A DNA stretch of 64,000 nucleotides from Rhodanobacteraceae bacterium (GTDB taxonomy: Bacteria; Pseudomonadota; Gammaproteobacteria; Xanthomonadales; Xanthomonadaceae): the NCBI GenBank assembly GCA_024233975.1, contig JACKOX010000002.1:124001-188000 (forward strand), given 5' to 3'. This document shows, piece after piece, positions 25,273 to 38,295 of this stretch. Position 1 is the first letter of the stretch; each line of letters starts with the position of its first letter. Made by a program: the position numbers and the translations under genes. The notes below the pieces were generated by a model. The model searched no databases. It worked only from the letters and a program-made list of their open reading frames with translations, and had not been told where the DNA came from.

Positions 25273-26121
25273 TCAGTTGATCGAGATGCGGCTGCTGCTC
25301 GCCTCGATCAGCGCATTGCGGATCTCGTCGGCGTCATCGGCTTCGGACTGGCGTTCGAGGTAATGCGAGAGGTCGGTGCGTGCGGCCTCGAAGTGGCCGA
25401 TCTTCAGGTATAGCTGGCCACGGTCACGGTATTCCTCGTCCACGGACGGGTCGAGGCTGAGCATGCGGTCGGAGCAGCGCAACGATTTGTCCCAGGCCTC
25501 CCGCTGGTTGTACAGCGCCTTCAGGTTGCGCAGCATGCGCAGCAGAATGCTGCGGCGGCTGGCTGGCGCGAGCAGCTTCAGCAGGTCGGCGTCATCCACG
25601 TCCTGGCCGCCGATATGTGGTTTCACCCGCTGGCGAAGTTCGTCCACATCAATGGAGCGGCCGCCACTGTAGGGGTCTAGCACCAGAATGCCATCTTCCA
25701 TGGGCATACGGATCAGGAAGTGCCCAGGGAACGACACGCCTTCCAGTGGCATCCCAAGCCGATGGCCGATATCCAATTGGATCAGCCCCAGCGAAATCGG
25801 AATCCCGAGGCGACGGTCAAAGACCTCGTTCAGATAGCTGTTGCGCGGATCGTAGTAGTCGTCGTCGTTACCGCTGAAGCCCAGCTCCTCGAACAGGAAG
25901 CGGTTCACTTCGGCCAGTCGGCGATGGTTGGGCGCCTTGATATCCACGTCGCGGCGCAGCTGCTGCTCGTACTCTTCGGCCTCCGCCTCGTAGCGACCAA
26001 TATCCAGCTGAGGGTATTCGTCGCGTGCGATCAGCAGAGCGGCGCGCAGCAAGGGGATGTCGCCATCCTTCAGTGTGCAGATGGCGTCCCAAGTCTCCGG
26101 CAGGGTGCGGGGCGTTTCCAT
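25273..26121 (-). CDS. SirB1-family transglutaminase-like/TPR protein
   Basis: The 282-residue protein has the SirB1 architecture: an N-terminal helical region with NRFLFEELGFSGND, a transglutaminase-like fold with RRLGIPISLGLIQLDIG and VSFPGHFLIRMP, then a C-terminal TPR part (about 195-275). The equivalent of the transglutaminase catalytic Cys is not obvious, as is usual for this group, while the His in FPGHF is kept. It is probably cytosolic; members have no firmly established reaction. Its stop is 25 bases from the convergent rubredoxin stop. Confidence 0.85.
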   Translation of the reverse strand: METPRTLPETWDAICTLKDGDIPLLRAALLIARDEYPQLDIGRYEAEAEEYEQQLRRDVDIKAPNHRRLAEVNRFLFEELGFSGNDDDYYDPRNSYLNEVFDRRLGIPISLGLIQLDIGHRLGMPLEGVSFPGHFLIRMPMEDGILVLDPYSGGRSIDVDELRQRVKPHIGGQDVDDADLLKLLAPASRRSILLRMLRNLKALYNQREAWDKSLRCSDRMLSLDPSVDEEYRDRGQLYLKIGHFEAARTDLSHYLERQSEADDADEIRNALIEASSSRISIN

Positions 26122-26206
26122 GTCTTAAATGTGGGCATGATCGCCGCCGGGATCAAGTCTGTCGCCGCCTGGGATATTGCGGCATGATGGTCTTCCGCCA
26201 GCGGCT

Positions 26207-26671
26207 TCAGCCTGGCGGAATCCCCGGTCCCAGCGTAAGTCGGTCCCCTTTCTTGAGCCCGATGGCCTTGGCCTGTCCGGCGTTCAGCTCCAGCACGTAG
26301 CGCGCCCGCCCCTTGCTGGGGTACGAGGGGCAGTTCACGCCGCTGCTGCAGGGTGGCGTGTTCCGGCTGGCGGAAACCAGGCGCCATTCGGCATCGAAGT
26401 ACAGGATGTCCAGCGGAATGTGGGTGTTCATCATCCAGAACGACTGCACCTGTTCGTGTTCGAACAGGAACAACATGCCGTGGTCCGCATCCATCTCGTT
26501 GCGATACATCAGGCCCTGCTGGCGCTCGGCATCGTCGTCGGCAATCTCCACGTTGTAACGGTGCCCGTTGATCTCGACCCAGGGCAGGCTCTCCCCGCAG
26601 GCGGACAGGCTGCAGGCAAGCAGGCCAATGCTCGCCAGTCGCTGGAACAGTGCACGGTTTCGGTTGTTCAT
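26207..26671 (-). CDS. DUF192 family lipoprotein
   Basis: A signal peptide with a lipobox (LSAC, Cys at about residue 25) leads into a DUF192 domain: VEIADDDAERQQGLMYRN, GMLFLFEHEQVQSFWMMNT, HIPLDILYFD and YVLELNAGQAKAIGLKKGD. The 154-residue length is typical. The family is widespread in the periplasm or outer membrane and has no established biochemical role. The gene stands alone between the SirB1 gene and the rrn promoter region, transcribed away from rrn. Confidence 0.88.
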   Translation of the reverse strand: MNNRNRALFQRLASIGLLACSLSACGESLPWVEINGHRYNVEIADDDAERQQGLMYRNEMDADHGMLFLFEHEQVQSFWMMNTHIPLDILYFDAEWRLVSASRNTPPCSSGVNCPSYPSKGRARYVLELNAGQAKAIGLKKGDRLTLGPGIPPG

Positions 26672-26877
26672 GCCCGGTCTTTGCTAAGGAGTCGCGCCAT
26701 TTTTCCCGCCCAGGCAGCGTATTGCCAGTGCGGCCACCTTTGGCATCGCCATTTTTTCACTACCCCCTATGCAAACGATGAGTGAGTGGTTAGGATGCGC
26801 GCCCCCTGACGAGTTGGCCGGCGAGAGGCTGGTTTGAGCGGATTGGGGGAGGCGGTAAAAAAGGTGGTTCGAGGGTG

Positions 26878-26905
26878 TTGACGTTCTTCGAATGTACCGT
26901 ATAAT
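26878..26905 (+). promoter_or_regulatory. rrn P1-type sigma-70 promoter
   Basis: TTGACG at 26878-26883 and a perfect TATAAT at 26900-26905 are separated by 16 bp. A GC-rich discriminator (GGGCGGC) follows, typical of stringently controlled rRNA promoters. A run of A residues (GGTAAAAAAGG) sits about 15 bases upstream of the -35, in UP-element position. Apart from this promoter and the leader, the 429-bp interval 26672-27100 shows nothing else. Confidence 0.85.
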
Positions 26906-26960
26906 GGGCGGCTCCCTTGGACGAAACGTCCTCTGGGACTCGGGCTTGGCCCGAACGTTC

Positions 26961-27000
26961 AGATCTTTGACAGTGTGCCTAGATAACTTGTGCGGACGCC
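26961..27000 (+). promoter_or_regulatory. rrn leader: boxA-like site and 5' arm of the 16S processing stalk
   Basis: GATCTTTGACAG (about 26962-26973) resembles the boxA antitermination site. Next, AGATAACTTGTGCGGACGCC (26981-27000) pairs, with one mismatch, with bases 28670-28689 downstream of 16S, forming the long stem normally cut by RNase III. Confidence 0.75.
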
Positions 27001-27100
27001 TGCGGGTGGATAGCTGTCCATTTCGCAGATGTCTAGCCTTGTCATATGCAATATGCCAAGTGCCGGGACATCTTCGCGAAGCTGAAGTAATTAGAAGCTT

Positions 27101-28646
<1,546 letters not shown>

Positions 28647-28669
28647 GAGAAAGGCAGCCTGCCTTAGCG

Positions 28670-28689
28670 GGCGTCCTCACAAGTTATCT
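28670..28689 (+). repeat. 3' arm of the 16S processing stalk
   Basis: GGCGTCCTCACAAGTTATCT is the complement, with one mismatch, of 26981-27000 in the leader. The two arms bracket the 16S gene and would form the RNase III substrate. Confidence 0.75.
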
Positions 28690-28715
28690 ATTCCATTGAC
28701 GAGTCAATACGGCCT

Positions 28716-28792
<77 letters not shown>

Positions 28793-28818
28793 GTTTGGGA
28801 AGGCGTGAGACCTGAATT

Positions 28819-28894
28819 GGGGCCATAGCTCAGCTGGGAGAGCACCTGCTTTGCAAGCAGGGGGTCGTCGGTTCGATCCCGACTGGCTCCACCA
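28819..28894 (+). tRNA. alaT: tRNA-Ala (anticodon TGC)
   Basis: A 76-nt cloverleaf with acceptor GGGGCCA/TGGCTCC, anticodon arm CCTGCTTTGCAAGCAGG with TGC, TTCGATCCC and an encoded CCA. It is the second spacer tRNA of the rrn operon. Confidence 0.97.
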
Positions 28895-28960
28895 GTTTGG
28901 CGGTTGATGGAAACTAGGTACACATAAAGATTAAAGCGGGCTCGCATTGTGGCGGGTCTG

Positions 28961-28972
28961 TGTTCTTTGAAA
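28961..28972 (+). promoter_or_regulatory. boxA-like antitermination site before 23S
   Basis: TGTTCTTTGAAA resembles the boxA element (TGCTCTTTA in E. coli) and sits in the tRNA-23S spacer, where a second boxA is expected. Confidence 0.6.
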
Positions 28973-29072
28973 ACTTGGAATGTAGCGAGCGTTTGAGACG
29001 AACTGTCTTACAACGTGTCGTTGAGGCTAAGGCGAAAGCATTAGAGAACCGTCCATATAACGTTGAGGCGAC

Positions 29073-29084
29073 TTGAGGTTATAT

Positions 29085-29091
<7 letters not shown>
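29073..29091 (+). repeat. 5' arm of the 23S processing stalk
   Basis: TTGAGGTTATATGGTCAAG pairs, with one G-T pair, with CTTGATCATATAACCTCAA at 31958-31976, bracketing 23S. Confidence 0.8.
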
Positions 29092-31965
<2,874 letters not shown>

Positions 31966-32091
31966 TATAACCTCAAATCGCTTCGACTTCCTCAACCACA
32001 CGTTGAGCAGTTCGAAACAAACCTCGCTACATATCCAAGTCCAACGCGAGACGGCGCGAAGCCTACAAGGCTCCCGCGACGCTCCACCGTC

Positions 32092-32207
32092 TCCCTGGCG
32101 ACCATAGCGCTGTGGCACCACCCGATCCCATCCCGAACTCGGAAGTGAAACGCAGCCGCGCCGATGGTAGTGTGCATCCGCATGCAAGAGTAGGTCATCG
32201 CCAGGGC
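32092..32207 (+). rRNA. 5S ribosomal RNA
   Basis: CCCTGGCGACCATAGCGCTG at the 5' end pairs with the 3' end CATCGCCAGGG, and the core CCCATCCCGAACTCGGAAGT is canonical. It closes the rrn operon. Confidence 0.95.
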
Positions 32208-32215
32208 CTTATTCC

Positions 32216-32253
32216 AACGCCCCGATCAGCTAACGCTGGTCGGGGCGTTCTCG
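32216..32253 (+). terminator. rrn operon terminator
   Basis: A 15-bp near-perfect stem (AACGCCCCGATCAGC with GCTGGTCGGGGCGTT, 4-base loop TAAC) directly after 5S, followed by a short T-containing run. Typical rrn operon end. Confidence 0.85.
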
Positions 32254-32325
32254 TTGGGGCGATGGATTACCGGGCATCGCATGACGTTAAGATGATCGCC
32301 TGTTCTATCAGGATGGTCGCTTCCA

Positions 32326-33744
32326 ATGCGTCGAGATTGTCATCGCTTCCTTGCCTACTTTGGGCGCCTCTTTGTCCTCTGTGCGGTCGCCGTTCCTGCG
32401 GCGAATGCCGCCACCAGTTGCTTGTCAACGAGCTGTTCTCTCAGCTGCACGCCTCCTGCACCCGCGACCATCTCGACATTGATCGCGGCGGGGCAATTTC
32501 CGGCGGGTATGAACACGCCGATTGCCTTCGTTGATCCGAACGATGGGAGCACGCGCCGTCTGGTTGCTACGCAACAGGGCGCGATCCTGGTCTGGGACGG
32601 TGCCCAGCGGAGCATGCTGCCCGCCCCTTTCCTGGATCTTCGTGACGACGTGGGCGGGCCCGTTCTTTCGACCGGGGAGCAGGGGCTTTTGGCCCTGGCT
32701 GTTGATCCCGACTATTCATCAACGGGCCGCCTCTACGTTTTGTACACGCGCAGCGACGGTTACGTGGTAGTTGCCCGCTATGAGCGCGACGTGTCGAATC
32801 CGGCGCTTGGAAATCCGGCGTCGGCGACTCCGCTATTGGTAATCGCGCATGGCGCTCCGTTCAACCACAACGGCGGTTGGCTCGCTTTCGGTCCGGATGG
32901 ATTTCTATATATATCCACGGGCGATGGTGGTGGCAGCTGCGATAGTGGGGCCGGTGCCAATGGAGATGGTCAGAGCAAGCAGACGCTGGCTGGGAAGATG
33001 TTGCGAATTGACGTGCGCAATGTCGATCCGTTGGGGACGGCGCCTGATGATTGCAGTGTATCTGCCAGTACTTATACGGTGCCGACCAGCAATCCGTTGG
33101 TGGGCCAGGCAAACACTTGCGACGAGGTCTGGGCGACTGGTTTGCGCAACCCTTTCCGCTTCAGTTTCGATCGCGACAGCGGCGACCTGTTCGTTGGCGA
33201 CGTCGGCCAGAACAAGTGGGAGGAGATCAACATCCTGAAAGCCGGCTCCGTGGCGCAACCCAACTTCGGCTGGGTCTGTCGAGAAGGCTGTGATTCGGCC
33301 AGCATGGCGTCGGGATGTGCGATCGATGGTTGCCCGCTCGACTCGGGTACCGATGGCATTTGTGAGTTTCCGCGAGCGACGGGCTTCCTCGATCCGCCTA
33401 TCTGTCATCGAAATTTCAACCACACGGACGGTTTCCGTTCGATCATGGGTGGCTACCGGTATCGTGGAACCCGCGTTCCCGGTATCGCGGGAGACTATTT
33501 CTACAGCGATGCCTACTGCGGCCAGATCTGGAAAACCGACACGCTGGACACCGCCAATCCCGCGGCTATTGCTTCAAGCTGCTGGGCCAGTGGCTATGGC
33601 GGCAACTACGGCTTTGCCGAAGATCACCTCGGCGAGCTCTATCTGGTGATGGGTGGCGCCAGCCGGATCGACTGCATCCATAACGGTCGCGGCTGTACTT
33701 GGGCGAACACGCTGTTCAGCGATAGTTTTGAAGCCGGAAACTAG
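32326..33744 (+). CDS. Secreted PQQ-type sugar dehydrogenase-like beta-propeller protein
   Basis: After a signal peptide (about 1-29, ending ANAA) the 472-residue protein shows the glucose/sorbosone dehydrogenase fold: GEQGLLALAVDPDY, FNHNGGWLAFGPDGFLYIST with GDGG, ATGLRNPFRFSFD and LFVGDVGQNKWEEIN. These are signatures of the soluble PQQ-dependent aldose sugar dehydrogenase family, six-bladed propellers in the periplasm or outside. Extra cysteines (CVCREGCD, CAIDGC) suggest disulfides. The C-terminus LFSDSFEAGN is a variant of the DGFE tail with three extra residues. Whether it binds PQQ or oxidises a sugar is not shown. Its TAG stop shares a CTAG palindrome with the stop of the convergent gene. 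Confidence 0.85.
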   Translation: MRRDCHRFLAYFGRLFVLCAVAVPAANAATSCLSTSCSLSCTPPAPATISTLIAAGQFPAGMNTPIAFVDPNDGSTRRLVATQQGAILVWDGAQRSMLPAPFLDLRDDVGGPVLSTGEQGLLALAVDPDYSSTGRLYVLYTRSDGYVVVARYERDVSNPALGNPASATPLLVIAHGAPFNHNGGWLAFGPDGFLYISTGDGGGSCDSGAGANGDGQSKQTLAGKMLRIDVRNVDPLGTAPDDCSVSASTYTVPTSNPLVGQANTCDEVWATGLRNPFRFSFDRDSGDLFVGDVGQNKWEEINILKAGSVAQPNFGWVCREGCDSASMASGCAIDGCPLDSGTDGICEFPRATGFLDPPICHRNFNHTDGFRSIMGGYRYRGTRVPGIAGDYFYSDAYCGQIWKTDTLDTANPAAIASSCWASGYGGNYGFAEDHLGELYLVMGGASRIDCIHNGRGCTWANTLFSDSFEAGN

Positions 33745-34286
33745 CGGGCAGGCGAGGGCTTGTGGCCATTTTCGATATGGCGCGAGAAGTAGGTGCGGTC
33801 CAGGCCTTCGGGCAGTGATTTCTTGGGAATCACGATGGCGCGTGTCGAACCGAGGAAAAGAAACAGACGCAAACTGTCCTCGCGGACTTCGTTGAAGCAA
33901 CTCCAGGCGTAGCTTCCAGCTGTCCCGCTGGATTCGGACTTGATGCCGGCGTCCCCGAGGGAAAGAAGCTGCTCTTCAAATAGAGGATCGCCGCCATCTC
34001 CAATTGCATGGCGGATTCGCCTCCAGGTGATCCGCTGCATGGACCAGCGAACAAGCAGGATGGCGGCCGCACATGTGAACACGAGGAGCGCGAGCCCCGC
34101 GGGAGCTGCGCGCCTTTGAACGGCGTCGATGAGCGCCGCGGCCGCAACACCCACGGGAATCCAGACCAGTACGTGGTAGGCAAACAACTTTCCTTGCGAC
34201 ATTCCAGCAGCGCGCTGCAACTGATGCAGCAGAGCCCGTTGGAGTGCGAAGTAATCGTCAGCGTCCAGTCGGTAGCGAATCTGCAT
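33741..34286 (-). CDS. YcxB-like membrane protein
   Basis: The ATG at 34286 gives a 181-residue protein with the typical opening MQIRYRLDADDYFALQRALL, two membrane segments (about 32-52 and 55-75 in GKLFAYHVLVWIPVGVAA and AGLALLVFTCAAAILLV), and a C-terminal YcxB-like domain with SYAWSCFNEVREDSLRLFLF and AIVIPKKSLPEG. Function of this family is unknown. It is 14 bases after the DUF2269 gene and is the last gene of the long minus-strand run. Its stop overlaps the stop of the convergent sugar-dehydrogenase gene. Confidence 0.75.
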   Translation of the reverse strand: MQIRYRLDADDYFALQRALLHQLQRAAGMSQGKLFAYHVLVWIPVGVAAAALIDAVQRRAAPAGLALLVFTCAAAILLVRWSMQRITWRRIRHAIGDGGDPLFEEQLLSLGDAGIKSESSGTAGSYAWSCFNEVREDSLRLFLFLGSTRAIVIPKKSLPEGLDRTYFSRHIENGHKPSPAR

Positions 34287-34300
34287 TGCGGAGTGTCCGT

Positions 34301-34786
34301 TCAGGTTCCCGGGAAAACAAAAATGGGCTTGCGCAGCATCAGCCAGAAGATGACCAGTACGGACAGGAAGGCCGGCCAGCCGAGGGTGAACCACCAGCGC
34401 ATCAGGCGGTGGTAGCGCGGCGGCAATGACTGGCCTGAAGTGGCGGCCAAGGCTGCAATATCGCGCACGCGAAGCTGTATCCAGACGACGGGTAGCCAGC
34501 AGAGCCCGGTAAGCAGGTACAGCACCAGTGACAACGCGACCCACGGCTGCGTCCAGTCGATGCCGAGTCGGGACAGCATCCAGAACCCGGTGGCGGGTTG
34601 GATGATGACGGCGGGTGTGGTGAACAGCCAGTCCGCAAGCACCACATGTCGGGTAGTCACCGCAATCGCGCCCACATCACCGCGGCGGTGCGCCATCCAC
34701 ATGAAGAAGGCCGTGCCGAGGCCGGTCCCGAACAACAGGGTCGAAGACAGCACATGCAGCCATTTGACCAGGAAATAGGATTCCAT
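34301..34786 (-). CDS. DUF2269 family integral membrane protein
   Basis: A 161-residue protein with four predicted membrane segments, opening with YFLVKWLHVLSSTLLFGTG and containing DWLFTTPAVIIQPATGFWML and a final WPAFLSVLVIFWLMLRKP. These match the DUF2269 pattern (conserved WLHV and a TxPA motif). Its role is unknown. It is 6 bases after the SDR/DoxX gene, and such proteins are often encoded next to it, suggesting a shared membrane function. Confidence 0.85.
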   Translation of the reverse strand: MESYFLVKWLHVLSSTLLFGTGLGTAFFMWMAHRRGDVGAIAVTTRHVVLADWLFTTPAVIIQPATGFWMLSRLGIDWTQPWVALSLVLYLLTGLCWLPVVWIQLRVRDIAALAATSGQSLPPRYHRLMRWWFTLGWPAFLSVLVIFWLMLRKPIFVFPGT

Positions 34787-34792
34787 CGTGGC

Positions 34793-36118
34793 TCAGCTCC
34801 GGTCAGTGGTGGACATAGCGACGAGGATTGCCACGGCGATCACGCCATTCTTGAGCAGGCCGCCGAATGGATCCATCCAGTATTCGGGGAGGGATGCAGT
34901 AATCGCCAGCGTGTAGCCGATGACGAAGGCAAGCATCAGGGCGAGGACTTGTGCGGGTCTTCGCGATATCAGCAGCCAGATGCCCAAGACGATGTCCGCC
35001 ACGCTGAGTGCCAAACCAAGCGACCGCCCCAGCGCGGGTGACATGCCAGCGGCCGTGCTGATCGCATCCTGGGCAGCGGGATCCAGCAGCAGACCGACCA
35101 GGCCGGATGCCATCCAGGTCAAGGCGAGCGAGACACGCAGTAGCGGGGCCAGCAGGTACAGGCGGGCATGCCAGCGATCGGCGCTGCTGGCGGGTTGGCT
35201 TGCCAACTCGGCGCCTACAGATTGCGGCCGGAACTGGAAATCGTTCGCCAATCGGGCCAGCGCGTCAGGCGCGCAGACGTTGCCGCGATTGAGCATGCGC
35301 CACATGGTGAGTCCGAGCGGGCCGCGACCGCTCCATTCGCCGAGCGTCGCACCGACCTCGGCAATCCAGCTGGGAATGCCGACCGCGATGTTTGGCGGCA
35401 AACCCAGCCAATGCCGGATAGCGGAAAGGTAGTCGCGAAGCGTAACGGTGGTCGGGCCGCCGGCATCGTAGGGCTTGGAGCGGCGAATGGGTTGGGATTC
35501 GATTGCTGCGCAGACCAGCCGTGCGAGATCGCTGGCGGCGACGGGCTGCGTGCACTGGTTTCCACCGGAGGGCAGCAACGTCAGGGGTAACGCGGCAAGG
35601 GATCGCAGCAAGGACGTTCCGCCGTAGCTGCTCTTCGCGGAATACACCAGCGAGGGACGGAGAATGACGGACTCGGGCAGGGTGGCGGCAATACGGGCGT
35701 CACCCTGATGTTTGCTGGCGACGAACTCGCCATCCGCTGGATTGCCGAGCGCGGAAATCTGGACGAAGCGCTGGATGCCGCGAAGCGAGGCCGCTTCGGC
35801 GAGTGCGGCAGGCATGTCGCCATGCAGTATCGGGAAGCGATCTCGCCCGACTTCGCGCAGGATGCCCGCGCAGTTGACGATGGCATCCACGCCATCCAGC
35901 GCAGCGGAAAAGGCCTCGGGTCTGGTGGCGGAGGCGAGGTCGAGCGGAAGCCACTCGATGCGTTCGTCACCCTCCGAGGCGGTTGCGCTGCGGGTGACAA
36001 TGCGGACGCGATGACCCCGCTCCAGCAGGGCGGCGACGATATGCGAGCCGATGAAGCCGCGGCCGCCGGTGACGAGTACGGTCAGTGATGGCGTCGGCCT
36101 GTCATCCGCGGCCGACAT
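34793..36118 (-). CDS. NAD(P)-binding SDR protein fused to a DoxX-like membrane domain
   Basis: Residues about 12-290 form an atypical short-chain dehydrogenase/NmrA-like domain with VLVTGGRGFIGSHI (Rossmann glycine motif), NCAGILREVG and RPSLVYSAKSSYGG. Residues about 310-440 contain four membrane segments of the DoxX-like type (LLAPLLRVSLALTWMASG, LSVADIVLGIWLLI, LALMLAFVIGYTLAI, NGVIAVAILVAM). The N-terminal half should face the cytosol. The fusion, followed by a DUF2269 gene, suggests a redox or quinone-related membrane function, supported loosely by adjacency to ubiE; the reaction is unknown. The start lies 4 bases after the ubiE stop. Confidence 0.85.
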   Translation of the reverse strand: MSAADDRPTPSLTVLVTGGRGFIGSHIVAALLERGHRVRIVTRSATASEGDERIEWLPLDLASATRPEAFSAALDGVDAIVNCAGILREVGRDRFPILHGDMPAALAEAASLRGIQRFVQISALGNPADGEFVASKHQGDARIAATLPESVILRPSLVYSAKSSYGGTSLLRSLAALPLTLLPSGGNQCTQPVAASDLARLVCAAIESQPIRRSKPYDAGGPTTVTLRDYLSAIRHWLGLPPNIAVGIPSWIAEVGATLGEWSGRGPLGLTMWRMLNRGNVCAPDALARLANDFQFRPQSVGAELASQPASSADRWHARLYLLAPLLRVSLALTWMASGLVGLLLDPAAQDAISTAAGMSPALGRSLGLALSVADIVLGIWLLISRRPAQVLALMLAFVIGYTLAITASLPEYWMDPFGGLLKNGVIAVAILVAMSTTDRS

Positions 36119-36122
36119 GCTC

Positions 36123-36893
36123 TCAGATCCGGTAGCCGGAGTGGATCGCGACGATGCCGGCGCTGAGGTTGCGGTAGTCGCAGCGCTCGAAGCCGGCGGT
36201 TTCCATCATCGCCTTCAGCTCATCCTGTGGGGGATGCTTACGGATCGATTCGGCCAGGTACTGATAGGACTCGGGATCACCGGCGAACAGCTGACCCAGC
36301 TTGGGCAGCACCTTGAAGCTGTGGAAATCGTACAGCGGGCGGAACCATTCCGGCTTCACCTCGGAGAACTCCAGCACCAGTGCACGTCCGCCAACCTTGA
36401 GCACGCGGAACATTTCGTTCAGCGCCTTCTGCTTGTCGGTGACGTTGCGCAGGCCGAAGGCGATGGTGACCAGGTCGAAATGGCGATCCGGAAACGGCAG
36501 CGCTTCGGCATTCAGGCGGACGTAGTCGACGCCCTTGAGCATGCCGCGGTCAGTGAGGCGGTCGCGGCCAACAGACAGCATTTCCGCGTTGATGTCGCCG
36601 ATCACGATCTCGCCGGATTCACCGACGCGTGGCTTCAGCAACGCAGCGATGTCGCCGGTGCCGCCGGCGAGGTCGAGGATGTGATCGCCACGCTTCACGC
36701 CGCTGGTGCCGACGAAGTAGCGCTTCCACAGGCGATGGATGCCGAACGACATCAGGTCGTTCATCAGGTCATAGCGGCTGGCCACCGAGCTGAAAACACG
36801 GCCGACCAGCTTCTGCTTGTCGCCGGTGGGGACGTCGCGGAAGCCGAAATGGGTGGTGTCGCCGGCTACGGGTTGCTTGTTCTTGTCGTTCAT
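36123..36893 (-). CDS. ubiE: Demethylmenaquinone/2-methoxy-6-polyprenyl-1,4-benzoquinol methyltransferase
   Basis: A 256-residue class I SAM methyltransferase with the UbiE signatures VFSSVASRYDLMNDLMSFGI, DLAGGTGDIA (SAM site), FGLRNVTDKQKALNEMFRVL and the ending GIVAIHSGYRI. It performs the C-methylation step in ubiquinone (and, where present, menaquinone) synthesis at the inner membrane. It follows accC by 24 bases. Confidence 0.97.
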   Translation of the reverse strand: MNDKNKQPVAGDTTHFGFRDVPTGDKQKLVGRVFSSVASRYDLMNDLMSFGIHRLWKRYFVGTSGVKRGDHILDLAGGTGDIAALLKPRVGESGEIVIGDINAEMLSVGRDRLTDRGMLKGVDYVRLNAEALPFPDRHFDLVTIAFGLRNVTDKQKALNEMFRVLKVGGRALVLEFSEVKPEWFRPLYDFHSFKVLPKLGQLFAGDPESYQYLAESIRKHPPQDELKAMMETAGFERCDYRNLSAGIVAIHSGYRI

Positions 36894-36917
36894 GAGGCGA
36901 TTATCCCATGGTGGGCC

Positions 36918-38285
36918 TCAGCCCAGATCGATCGCCTTTTCCTTCTGTTCCTTCAGGCGCTTTTCCAGGTAGTGGATGTTGACGCCGCCGCGCTGGAAGC
37001 CGGAGTCGCCAATGATGCGCTGCTGCAGGGGCACGTTGGTCTTGATGCCGTCGACGACCATTTCCGACAGGGCAACGCGCATGCGTGCCAGCGCCTGGTC
37101 GCGGTCGGCGCCGTGAACGATCAGTTTGCCGATCATCGAGTCGTAGTTCGGCGGCACGCGATAGCCTTCGTAGATGTGGCTGTCGACGCGCACGCCGGGT
37201 CCACCCGGCGAGTGGAAATGCTTGATCAGGCCGGGGCTCGGCATGAAGGTTTCCGGGTCCTCGGCATTGATGCGGCATTCGATGGCGTGGCCGTCAAGCA
37301 CGATGTCGCTCTGCTTGATCGACAGCTTGTTGCCGGCAGCGATCAGCAGCTGCTCGCGAACCAGATCGACGCCGGTGATCAGCTCGGTCACCGGATGCTC
37401 GACCTGGATGCGGGTGTTCATCTCGATGAAGTAGAAGCGGCCGTCCTCGTAGAGGAACTCGAAGGTGCCGGCGCCGCGGTAGCCGATGCGGATGCAGGCT
37501 TCGACGCAGACCTTGCCGATCTCGGCGCGCTGCTCAGGCGTGATGCCCGGCGCGGGTGCTTCTTCGACCACCTTCTGGTGGCGGCGCTGCATGGAGCAGT
37601 CGCGTTCGCCCAGATGGATGGCGTTGCCCTGGCCGTCGGCGAGTACCTGGATTTCCACGTGGCGCGGGTTCTCCAGGAATTTCTCCATGTAGACCTGGTC
37701 GTTGCCGAACGCGGCCTTGGCTTCGCTCTTGGTGGTGGCGATGGCGTTGTGCAGGTGCGCCGCGGTGTGCACCACGCGCATGCCGCGACCGCCGCCGCCG
37801 CCGGCAGCCTTGACGATCACCGGGTAACCGATTTCATCCGCAATGCGGGCGTTCTCGGCGGCGTCCTCACCCAGCGGGCCGCCCGATCCAGGCACACAGG
37901 GCACGCCGGCCGACTTCATGGCGCGTATGGCTTCGACCTTGTCGCCCATCAGGCGGATGGTCTCGGCACGCGGACCGATGAACACGAAGCCACTCTGCTC
38001 GACGCGCTCCGCGAAGTCGGCGTTTTCCGACAGGAAGCCGTAGCCGGGATGGATGGCCTGGGCGTCCGTGACTTCGGCCGCGGCGATCAGGGCTGGCATG
38101 TTGAGGTAGCTCTCGACCGCCGGCGCACCACCGATGCAGACCGACTCATCGGCCATGGCGACGTGCTTCAGGTTGCGATCCACCGTGGAATGCACGGCGA
38201 CCGTCTTGATGCCCAGGGCGTGGCAGGCGCGCAGGATGCGCAGCGCAATCTCGCCACGGTTGGCGATGACGACTTTATCCAGCAT
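36918..38285 (-). CDS. accC: Acetyl-CoA carboxylase, biotin carboxylase subunit
   Basis: The 455-residue protein begins MLDKVVIANRGEIALRIL and contains the ATP-grasp features KAAGGGGGRGMRVV, MEKFLENPRHVEIQVLAD, RDCSMQRRHQKVVEEAPAP and the catalytic FIEMNTRIQVEHPVTE region. It carboxylates biotin on AccB with bicarbonate and ATP, the first half-reaction of fatty-acid synthesis. It follows accB by 10 bases in the usual order aroQ-accB-accC. Confidence 0.98.
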   Translation of the reverse strand: MLDKVVIANRGEIALRILRACHALGIKTVAVHSTVDRNLKHVAMADESVCIGGAPAVESYLNMPALIAAAEVTDAQAIHPGYGFLSENADFAERVEQSGFVFIGPRAETIRLMGDKVEAIRAMKSAGVPCVPGSGGPLGEDAAENARIADEIGYPVIVKAAGGGGGRGMRVVHTAAHLHNAIATTKSEAKAAFGNDQVYMEKFLENPRHVEIQVLADGQGNAIHLGERDCSMQRRHQKVVEEAPAPGITPEQRAEIGKVCVEACIRIGYRGAGTFEFLYEDGRFYFIEMNTRIQVEHPVTELITGVDLVREQLLIAAGNKLSIKQSDIVLDGHAIECRINAEDPETFMPSPGLIKHFHSPGGPGVRVDSHIYEGYRVPPNYDSMIGKLIVHGADRDQALARMRVALSEMVVDGIKTNVPLQQRIIGDSGFQRGGVNIHYLEKRLKEQKEKAIDLG

Positions 38286-38295
38286 GGCGCGGGCC

